Assembly (NCBI GenBank): GCA_021234155.1
Contig: JAJEKV010000212.1
Location: 680,001 to 744,000 of the forward strand
DNA length: 64,000 nt
Direction: 5' to 3'
Origin: Isoetes taiwanensis
Taxonomy: Eukaryota; Streptophyta; Lycopodiopsida; Isoetales; Isoetaceae
Every line of letters begins with the position of its first letter. Positions within the stretch are counted from its first letter, which is position 1. A program made the position numbers and the translations under genes. Shown here piece by piece: positions 22,108 to 30,619 of the stretch. The notes beneath the pieces were generated by a model. It did not search any database and was not told the DNA's origin. It saw nothing but the letters and a program-made list of their open reading frames with translations.

Positions 22108-22529
22108 CTAGGGATCTTCATGATCCTCTAGCTGATTTTCATCATCCTCTAGCTGATTTTCATGGTCCTCAGAAATGGAAGCCGTAAAGGTCTTTGTTCT
22201 CATCCTCAGCTTCTGAGCTTCTTCTCCATATCTTCTAAGGCCTGCGAAATATCGTGGGCAGTTTAATCGCCGCCCCCTCGCTGCTAGTAAGCCTCTTGGT
22301 ACATGGCTAATGTTCATGAGCTCAATGTCTCGCTCATGCGCCAGTCAGCCCTCGTGGAAGGCTAATGGCAATCCGCTCCATATTCTACGACGACGAGGGC
22401 GATTTTTTCATTGTGGATCTCCTTGAATCTCTTCATCACCACATCGCAAGGGTGATGTCCACGGCAAACTCTGGGCCGGGGAGTGCTATCTTGGCGTGGT
22501 CGCTTCCTAGAGGAAGATGAAGATGCCAT
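22108..22529 (-). pseudogene. U2: small coiled-coil gene, frameshifted
   Basis: ATG at 22,529 opens MASSSSSRKRPRQDSTPRPR (Ser-rich start plus a KRPR nuclear-signal-like cluster), then VVMKRFKEIHNEK, equivalent to MKRLKEIHDEN of U3. After a frame change the C-terminal part reads ENQLEDDENQLEDHEDP and stops at 22,108; the heptad-like QLED repeat is encoded by an 18-bp tandem repeat. A frame between them reads ALEDMEKKLR, matching U3 ALENMEKKLR. The TATA box at 22,624-22,632 is followed upstream by Helitron 3, which separates it from its native upstream sequence. Function unknown. Confidence 0.65.
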
Positions 22530-22623
22530 CGGAGCAGAAGGCGGAAGGTGGAAGCCGGAAGTAGAAGATGAGCAGAAGGCGGAAGGCGGAAGGCGATCGG
22601 AGGTCGAAGCCAAGATAGGTCTT

Positions 22624-22632
22624 CTATTTATA
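22624..22632 (-). promoter_or_regulatory. TATA box of U2, immediately beside Helitron 3
   Basis: Minus-strand TATAAATAG identical to that of U3, about 95 bp upstream of the U2 ATG. Helitron 3 begins only 8 bp further upstream, so the core promoter is kept and everything beyond is displaced 5.8 kb. Confidence 0.7.
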
Positions 22633-23495
22633 ACATAGACTAGCAACGTGTGCCCGGCGATGCCGGGCATTATTCGCGGGCACATGAATGGGGTAGATGC
22701 AATAGTTGATGGAAGGAATGGAGCGGGATTGGGATGGGATAAAATAGAAAGAAATAGATGTCAAGCATGTGTAATAGTATGTGTGTATGGAATGAGGAGT
22801 GGAAGACTTGGATGGTGTTGCATATGTTTTGTATGTGTATTCATTTGAGTGAATATGCAAGATGGTTGTGTGTGAAAGCACATTGCACCTATAACAAAAT
22901 CATCATTGCACGATATTGGGTGTTCTAAACAATCTTTTTTTTTTTGTTTATGAGGAACAATGGACGTGAAAAACTAACCCAATCATGATATACAAATGGG
23001 ATCAAAGTGGTGCAATATGATTATAGTCCAAAAATGGGGAGCAAGATAATGGTGAAAATTATCTATCAAAAGAAATTGATCCTTGTTTTCTGCAACATCT
23101 TTGCTTTCAGTCGGCATCTTGGGAGGCCTTTTGGTTAGTGAAATGACTTCGTTTTGTTATTGGAGGTCGTGGGTAAGTATGATTGTGGAAACGACCAACA
23201 AAGATACAACCAATGCTTTCAATTTGTAAACACATTAATTCACACAGCATCCAAATAAATGTCAATTATTTTATATATACTATAAAATATGAAACTCCAA
23301 AGCTCAAAAGCAAGGGTGTAAACAGTTTAATATATGTTCTCTAATACTCCTGCTTGTGAAAATACTTTTCATGTCATATTTATTTCTTTATCTTAAAGCT
23401 GCAGAGCTTGACTGTGCTCTTCCGAATGGACGCCTTCAAGACGCACGAATTTCAACACATTTTGGTATAATGTTTACGATGACACAAATCAACAT

Positions 23496-23717
23496 TTAGA
23501 AATAAGAATACAAACGAAACCCACTATTGTTTCCTTGTTTCTCCTCGTCTTTCCTACTTATCTTTATTTCAAGCAAAATATTTGACCGGTCTCTCAATTT
23601 CCTCAGTTCTCTGATTACTAATCTTCTAACTGAATAGGTTGCGCTGAAAGATGTGTCTCTAGGCATTTTGCGAACTTTTACCCCGTAAGGAAGCTCATGG
23701 TACAACAACTTTATCAA
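23496..23717 (-). pseudogene. Coding-like fragment within Helitron 3, unidentified
   Basis: A minus frame of 73 codons contains LPYGVKVRKMPRDTSFSATY and RRLVIRELRKLRDRSNILLE. Composition (basic, helix-like, no low complexity) resembles real protein, possibly a captured exon. I do not recognise the family. Confidence 0.3.
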
Positions 23718-24375
23718 TCTACAATTTGAAACAGTTGTTGTTTCAGATGCAATCTAAGAGATAATAAACTTGATCTTAGTTAGACCTAAAACCATATTTT
23801 TCATCCTACACGATTCCTTCAAGTGGCATTAAAAAACCAATACTTTGTACCTCTGGTATCTCTAAATTACTTTCAGCTTGGACCTGTGCTATCTCCCCTC
23901 CAGCTTTAGAATGGGGTAAACTCTGATCTTTGTTGTTGTTCTATGTCGCCAAGAAACACAAATGTTTGTCACGCATATAAGGAAGAATTTAACCTATCTT
24001 GTTTTTACATTGGAAGGATGTTTCACAAAGATTGAATGCATGTGACACATTGTTTCCATTGCTCTAGAAATCTATTGGCTAAAATATTATGTCATATGTA
24101 AGTAGAAAATGCTTCAATTAATATAGCCAATTCATCTTGTACTTTATGAAACCAATGTTTATAGAGTTACAAAACTACTGCATCTGATTTTAGACATCTT
24201 CTCTCTCAGCAGTACCTTATTCTCTTTGAATTGTTTCCAGGCAGGGGAGGGGCTTCTTCCTGCCTGGTTTGGCCAATTTGGCGTTCTTTCATGCTGTCCT
24301 TTTCGGCCTTTAGCCTTCATCCTGTGACCTTCGTCCTCGATTCTAGTTTGTTAAGGAAGTCCTTTGGTATTCGGG

Positions 24376-25056
24376 CAGTTTGTTGGTTTCATGCGAGTCC
24401 CATTCTAGAATCCCATCGATCCGAGACATCGGATCGCCATTCTAGAATGGGACGAGCATGCATGTTTTGCATGCATGCGGCGCATGCCCATTCGGGTTGG
24501 GAGTTCGCTATTTTAGGCGCCAAGCCGTTTCGACTTCTCATCGGCGCTTTCCTCTTCTCTCTCGCCAGTACCTTATTCTCTTTGAACCCACCCTCCCCCT
24601 TTGTTATTGTATTTTTTATCGCGTGGCACACGCCAGAATCAGCCCCTCCACTGGAGGTTTGTTTTGTCTTGTTGTTTTGTTGGTGATGTGCGTGTACGTT
24701 GTTAGCTTAGAGCAGACTGTTTTCGACTTTTCCATTCGTGGGTTTTGGGAGGCGATTTTTATGCCTTCCGCTTGTCCAAGCCCCTTGTCCGGAAGGCTTA
24801 TCACTAGGTTTTTCCTAAAAACCAAAGGGCGGGTTTTTAATCCCGTGATAAGCTTTCGCAGTACACTAGCCAGATCTCTATTAGCATTGTATTTTGTTGG
24901 GGTCCAAATGATATAATTGGATTTTCCCTTTATTATGGGTAGTTCGCATGTGTGCGGCTACCCACTATCCACCATTGTAGAAAATCTGCTGAGATGAATG
25001 AGAAGCAAGTCTAAGTCGGGCAGTTTGTTGGTTTCATGCGAGTCCCATTCTAGAAT
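24376..25056. repeat. 40-bp direct repeats bracketing a GC-rich segment with strong hairpins
   Basis: A 40-bp stretch beginning CGGGCAGTTTGTTGGTTTCA occurs at about 24,374-24,413 and 25,017-25,056. Between them lies GC-richer DNA with a 53-bp near-perfect inverted repeat (24,399-24,451, CCCATTCTAGAAT with ATTCTAGAATGGG and inner CGATCCGA/TCGGATCG), a GCTTATCAC/GTGATAAGC pair (24,796-24,846) and a GGGTAG/CTACCC hairpin near 24,938-24,965. No coding assignment. Confidence 0.6.
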
Positions 25057-27545
25057 GTTATTTTACTTAACCATGCCCTCTTGTAATTTTATTGCTCTTC
25101 CTAAATTTTAGGTGAATGTGAATTTACAATTTAACATCTAGGCACTAAATTTTGTTTTAAAGCCATTTGCCATGATCTTTTGCATCAATGGTTCTATTAT
25201 CTAGATTCTAATGATGTCTCATCGTGCATATAATTTCTAACAATGTCTTGCCAGATCATTATGTTCTATTTCTAACAATATCTTGTCAAGCTTACAAATC
25301 ATTATGTTCTATTTCTATATAACAATGTCTAGTGGAGCTTACGGATTTTTATGTTCTATATAACAATGTCTCGTAAAGCTTACAAATCATTATGTTTTGA
25401 TAAAGATTGTGGCTTCATATTTTTGATAAAGATTGTGTCTTCAAAACCAGCAACAACTCCATATCTGTCTCCAAAGTAGTTCCACATCATGGTTAGCAAT
25501 CTAGAATTTAATTTTTTTTCTTGCCATAGTTGTTTGGGTTAGACTTTAAATCCTCCGTCCTTGTAGTGTCATAAAATAAAAAAGCGGAAAAAATGAGAAA
25601 ATAAAACGCTCAAACTTTCTACAAATAATGCAAATAATTAGATTCTCACTTAGGTAGCAAGGTCCTTCAAACATGAAAAATGGCATCTAAACCGGAGTGC
25701 GTAACACGCCGCGAAGAGTCTTCTATATTCATCACGCTTCTTGAAGTGCCCATGGGTCTCGGACTCACGTTAAAGCGGGCAAAAAAAAATGGCATGTTGC
25801 AAAAGAAAGAACATGAAAATATAACTTACAAATACACAGAACAAAGTCCAACAACTTGTCAAACAATGGAGCTATTGAACAACTTATGAAGAAAAAAGAA
25901 TATCTAGATATAGGTTTAAATTAAACCTCAAAAATTAGAACTCGCCTAGATGGAGAAAAAACTCAAACCTATGGCAATCCGGATCTCTTCCATGAATGCG
26001 TGAAACTTGAAGACCTGAAAAAATAGGCGAGAAATTACCTGAGCTTTGAATCTTGCGACTCATGTCCTAATGTGGATGATAAAACAATAAAATGGTGATC
26101 TAATTTTTGCTCGCTTATGCGCTTATCATGTTTATTAACCGGATGCACGCCTAGTGCCTTAATCTAGGGGCTTAAAAAAAAAGCACCATCATGGAGCATT
26201 TGTGGTCAGTAGGTCATCTTACGACCAAGAATAAGAGGCTCAAATGCAAATTAAATTAGCAAAATGAAAATGAAAAACCGGATAAAAGCACGGGATGGAA
26301 ACAAAGTTCACATGTAAAACGATTTGCTATTGAATCGAAGATGGAAATGAAAGAAAGCTACCTTTTAGAAGCAAGCATGGAGATTTTCATTATTAATCAG
26401 TATTGGCATATGTGAAATGGTCCCTTTTCTTTCTTTGTGGCACCATTGCAAATGCAGAATGTATCTCTTAAAAGTCCCTGGTTTATCTTCTTGGCGACAC
26501 GCTAATATGCAATGTGCAAGCGCCTAAAATGGCATCCATCGACTTCTCCCTAAAATGGCTAGAATGGCTAAAATGGCACATGGACGCCGCCAATACACTA
26601 CTGTAAGTGCTTTGCAAAATAATCGTGTTAAGTTTTGGAAGCTTTCGAATTTGGGAAATTTGTTGAACTGTTTCAAAAGCATATATGTTAAAACGGATAA
26701 GCATGCACAACTTAAGCCCAAGAGTTATTTTTACCATGTCACAAATGCTTCAAATTCTACAAAATATATAGAAGAAAGGAAGCTTACAAAGATCCAGTGA
26801 CAAAACACACCGCAATTATCACGGTGTAATATGCAACTTTGCATAAAAGTAATTTAAAATTAGTAAGGAAACTAAAGCTAAAATTTGTAGAACATAGCAA
26901 TTTAAAGCAGGTCATGCCAATTGTTATTTTACGTTGGAAAGACATCACTAAAGAAGACCACCTGTGATCATTTAGAATGCCCAATATTGTGACATACAAT
27001 ACAATGATGAAAGCTTGTGAGGATTCACGATTGCATTATGGAGCTTATGAATGAAATGAAGACCCTCGGTTTATTACCTAACCACGAAGATTATGGGGTC
27101 GACTCTTATCACTGCGGTGATTATGGGGTCACTCTTATCACTTTGCACATGCAAATAAGTCCGATTTAAGGCAAATGCATTTACATCTTCTTTTATATAA
27201 ATGGATAACCTAATAGTTAAAATCTTTGGTTAGTCTACAGAGGGGATGTTTCGTAATGATTTAATTTAGTTTGGCGGTGTTAATAAGAAGCTTTTAGTAG
27301 CCTTAACCGGCAAAACTATTGTCAATCTATCGTCACGCTTGCTTGATCTCAAGGATTCATTATCTCTCTTTCAAGTAAGAGGTGCACATGGCTGGCTAAA
27401 GAGTTGCACATCACGCATGTCCGGGTGTTTGCGATCGTGTTTCCTAGAGAAACGAAAAAAACCGAAATGTGTCAAATTATTTTAAAGGCAATAACCATTT
27501 TTTTTTTCGGTGAACGTATGTTTGTTCTTATACCACCGGAGGCGA

Positions 27546-27812
27546 GTGCATTTGAAATGATGGGGTCGGAGGGGTTGCGGCGGATGTTATCCTTTCATTT
27601 TTATGGAAATTTCTATCACGATTATGAAGCAAACTTAAAACAAAACAAAGATAGTCAATCAGATGGAATGGACAGCCGTGCCTAGTCGTGCATTTGAAAC
27701 GGATGGGGCCCGAGGGGTTGTGGTAGATGTTATCCTTTCATTTTTATGGAAATTTCTATCACGATTATGAAGCAAACTTAAAACAAAACAAAGATAGTCA
27801 ATCAATCTTCGA
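27546..27812. repeat. Tandem duplication, about 142-bp period
   Basis: GTGCATTTGAAA through CAAAGATAGTCAATCA occurs twice, at 27,546 and 27,688, with few differences. A plus frame (27,404-27,685) overlies the first copy but no domain is recognised. Confidence 0.85.
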
Positions 27813-28029
27813 ATGGAATCGCATTGAAATAGTAGTGCAACATACTTGGCAAATACTGCGGAACGGCCCGCTTCAACCGTGTGAGTAAAATGTAGGAGAC
27901 TAATGACCGAAGAATAAAACTTGATCAGATTTGAAGACAAAGAATGGTCGGCTTCTATACCTTCTACCTTGAGAGCCGTAGATTGTTTTCGGAAGAGCCG
28001 AGATTAGTTTTCCGTAAGCTTCGAATCTT

Positions 28030-28380
28030 CTATCCCCGCAAAAATAATGAAGATTGCAATCGTTTTGGTATGATGGAGCTTCGATTTTTGCTTTCGTGCT
28101 TTGTTTCATGCTCACCTATGACGATGCCGCCTAACCGAAGAGCTCCACGGCTCAAGGGTCCGCAGCATGGGGTAAAGGCCGAAAAGCCAAAGTGAGATTT
28201 GAGATTCGAATTGTGAGAGAAAGCTGGTCCAGAATTCAATTCGTAGTGCAAGAAATTCGTCGTCATTGAATATTGAATGGGGTCGGCTTGGCAAACTTCA
28301 AAATTCAGAAATAAATGCTGGCAACCGGGATGCCGCAAGGGGAAACTCTGGCCAGAAAGGAACGCCGCATGCGTCTGCAC
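28030..28380 (-). pseudogene. Coding-like fragment near the 5' end of Helitron 3
   Basis: A 116-codon minus frame about 50 bp inside the Helitron 3 5' terminus (contains HPGCQHLFLNFEVCQADPIQ and FSAFTPCCGPLSRGALRLGG) meets a GTGAGC donor-like site near 28,112. This fits a captured exon, but I cannot name the gene; another frame over the same DNA is also open. Confidence 0.25.
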
Positions 28381-28447
28381 TGGGGCGTTCCGGGCACAAA
28401 GTCCAACACACTGCCATTTTAAAAAAGAAGATTTCGTAGTAGCTTGA

Positions 28448-28500
28448 GTCGCACGACACGAAGGATGCCGTCGGTCACCGTTGCTTCTCGCGTCGTGTGA
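28448..28500. repeat. Hairpin f (GTCGCACGACACGAA / TTCTCGCGTCGTGTGA)
   Basis: Arms 28,448-28,462 and 28,485-28,500. Before the Helitron 3 insertion this lay about 30 bp beyond the U2 TATA box, exactly as hairpin c lies beside U3. Confidence 0.85.
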
Positions 28501-28556
28501 GGAATAAATAAATTAATTGTTTTTTTCCAATAATATTTCATTTCTTCGAGAGAAAT

Positions 28557-28620
28557 ATCACATGACGTGAAAACCTAGATATGACAGAAAATCAGACTGA
28601 TGTATTTTGCGTGGTGTGAA
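28557..28620. repeat. Hairpin g (ATCACATGACGTGAAAA / ATTTTGCGTGGTGTGAA)
   Basis: Arms 28,557-28,573 and 28,604-28,620, homologue of hairpin d. Confidence 0.85.
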
Positions 28621-28693
28621 TAAATACAAATAAAATAATTTTTATCAATAATTTTGGTAATACAATCTATACATAAATAATTTTACCGATACA
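28618..28693. repeat. Conserved AT-rich block, copy 2
   Basis: Close match to 21,826-21,902 over about 76 bp. It lies directly 3' of the leftward gene U5. Confidence 0.85.
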
Positions 28694-28714
28694 AGTTGGA
28701 AAATATATAACTTC

Positions 28715-30149
28715 CAATTTTTCAAGCTTCGTCGTCAATTTCATGCTCTTTCAATCCCCTGCTGCACTGATCCAACAAGGCAATGACTTCCATGTTATCG
28801 ATCCCAGCTTTCAACCTTGGGTGATTCAAGCCATCAGCTAAAAAATTTAACATATTGCTCGCCCGCAGACCGGCTTGGTCGTCAAAATATTGTAATACAA
28901 ATCCCGCCGAATTGCTATCACCCTTTCAGTGTTTGATGCCAATTGGGAATGGTTCCCGAACATGCATAATGCACGGATGTAATAGACAAACTCTGCATCT
29001 TTTGGACTGAAAGTTCTGCTGAAGATGATTATCTCCCCATTAATGAATCTTGAGATATATCGTAACAATGTGGAGTCCTTCAATCTTTCCTGTCCCCTCG
29101 TGCATGTCGGCAAGAAAAATCATCTACTTCCCACAAATAAGAACCCCTCAAGCTTATCTTCTTCACATTTCTCCTCATCCATGAGGCTTATGCTGCCACG
29201 ATTGACTGAAGGGCCTGCCAAACCTGTAGATCCTGTTGGCAGCTTTGCACGGAGACGCTGGAATTCTTCTTCCATTAGCAGATTCGCCTCCTCTTGAGCA
29301 AATCGAGACTCCAGCCTCTCATAGGCTTCTTTAAGCTTTATAGCATTGCCGGTATAAGAAGACACTTCAAATATCTCTTTGTCCAAGTCCTCTTCAAAAT
29401 CTAGGCCTAGGTTTACTCATTCGGCCAAGGTACTGATAAGCTCGTCTTCCCTAGCACACATTTGTAACAAAGACGGGTTCCTCAGTATATCACTTAGCAA
29501 TAAGTATTCTTTGCCTTTCCACTAAAATTGGCATTATGTCAGACAACTTCTTTTCATCCTCATCCTCATCCTCATCCTCATCCTCATCACCTTGGAATCA
29601 TCTTCCTCCTGGTTCACCCAAGGCGGTCGTCGATGCCAAAACTCCTACATTCTTGCTCTTCTTGTTGTAGATCTATCTCCATTTCTATGTCATAGTCGAC
29701 ATCATCACACATAAGCCGACCCCCCTTGGCTTAAAGATTTCATTGTTTCCAGTGTATCTTCGGTTTGGCCGAGCAGAATGCAATAACTAGCGAATGCAAA
29801 CGGCAAAGAGAAATAAGTTACCTTCTTAAGTACAAGGACGCAGCCAGGAGGAGCCCGCTGCACAACATTCTTGAAAAACTTCTTCGCTGCTTGCAAATGG
29901 GAAGCCTTCCTCTAGAGTTGGTTTTAGAATCCACGAGCCGTGACATCCGCAAAAAGCGTCTGGCATACGAGACCAAGCGGTCCGACTGAAAGCTAAAGCA
30001 ACCTTGCGATAGCATTCAAGCTCGCTACTATTTGCCATAATGTCCAACTCCTTGCAATAGAACGGATAAATCGCCGGTCGGTTAACTTCCTCGGCCGGTC
30101 ATGTGGGGCGATGCATACCATTCGGGAACTTCACATAACAATCCATGGC
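28715..30149 (-). pseudogene. U5: larger gene of the array, broken by frameshifts and stops
   Basis: Minus ATG at 30,149 begins MDCYVKFPNGMHRPT, then a stop. The same frame resumes with ELDIMANSSELECYRKVALA, and coding-like segments continue in shifting frames: VVQRAPPGCVLVLKKVTYFS, an Asp/Glu tract from a (CTCATC)n repeat at 29,555-29,590, ERLESRFAQEEANLLMEEEF (coiled coil), RYISRFINGEIIIFSRTF, and an end LLDQCSRGLKEHEIDDEA near 28,715. The probable ancestor had 400 or more residues, with an acidic stretch and a coiled coil. No domain is recognised. It is flanked by hairpins g (3') and h (5'), like the smaller U genes. Confidence 0.5.
29555..29590. repeat. (CTCATC)n microsatellite
   Basis: Six tandem CTCATC units, coding an alternating Asp/Glu run on the minus strand within U5. 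Confidence 0.95.
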
Positions 30150-30271
30150 GAAGCAGACGACGAAAGCAAGAAGATGTTTAGGAGCGGTAAGGCGCTGTCA
30201 CTTCTGAACTCAAGTAGCTGTTGTCGATTATGAAAGGGGACACAGCCATTGTAGGGAGATTTGTCCGTACA

Positions 30272-30294
30272 TTTTAGGGTTAGGGTTAGGGTTG
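30272..30294. repeat. Short TTAGGG-type run
   Basis: TTTTAGGGTTAGGGTTAGGG followed by TT: three units, adjacent to hairpin h. Too short to be telomeric; similar AACCCTA boxes are common in plant 5' leaders, and here it would lie in the leader of U5. Confidence 0.7.
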
Positions 30295-30361
30295 GATCAC
30301 ACGACGCGAAAACTACTATGTGCAAAAAAAAGCACAATGCTTGCTGCGCATCGTGTGATCC
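30294..30361. repeat. Hairpin h (GGATCACACGACGCGAA / CTGCGCATCGTGTGATCC)
   Basis: Arms 30,294-30,310 and 30,344-30,361, one of the best-matched arm pairs, with an inner TGTGC(A)8GCACA hairpin. It lies 5' of U5. Confidence 0.85.
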
Positions 30362-30387
30362 TCATGTATAACATTTAAAAAAAAAAA

Positions 30388-30600
30388 CTAGTCAAAAGCA
30401 CGTTTGATTACTTTGCATAGCAAATTGTAGGATCTGTTGTGGGTCCTATCATCAAAAGTATCTGTTGTAAATCGTAAGAGAAGGCTAGTTTTGCTAACAC
30501 CAGAGTCACCAATTAATAAGATCTTAAATAAATGATCAAATTCGATGGTTCTTGTGGATGAGGCTTGGGGCAAAAGGGTAGGCAACACAAATTGATAGAG
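30388..30600 (-). pseudogene. RabC/Rab18-like small GTPase fragment
   Basis: The minus frame reads [20 protein letters not shown] then [12 protein letters not shown] (30,545 to about 30,448), the N-terminus of plant RabC/Rab18 GTPases including beta-1, the P-loop and switch I entry. The P-loop is GDSGVSKT instead of GDSGVGK[ST], losing an invariant Gly needed for nucleotide binding. Similarity ends after DTFDD where the conserved LSPTIG should follow. Only about 35 of some 210 residues remain, so it is a dead fragment, a captured exon or relic. Confidence 0.8.
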
Positions 30601-30619
30601 AATGACCCTAATCAAGTAG

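Larger units (their letters stand above)
22640..28431 (-). mobile_element. Helitron 3, non-autonomous, minus strand (5,792 bp)
   Basis: On the minus strand the 3' end is the stem GCCCGGC-ATC-GCCGGGC (22,668-22,652), 8 nt, then CTAG (22,643-22,640) next to host T; the 5' end is TC at 28,431-28,430 next to host A. Decisive evidence: joining plus-strand base 22,639 to 28,432 gives CATAGATTTCGTAGTAG then CTTGAGTCGCACGACACGAA, which matches the uninterrupted sequence beside U3 (21,634-21,666, CATAGATTTAGAGTAG then TTGAGTCACACGACGCGAA). No Rep/helicase found. The hairpin sequence differs from Helitron 1/2, so it is another family. Confidence 0.88.

Noticed and set aside
30272-30294. Interstitial telomere array
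   Set aside because: Only three units, within leader-like DNA.
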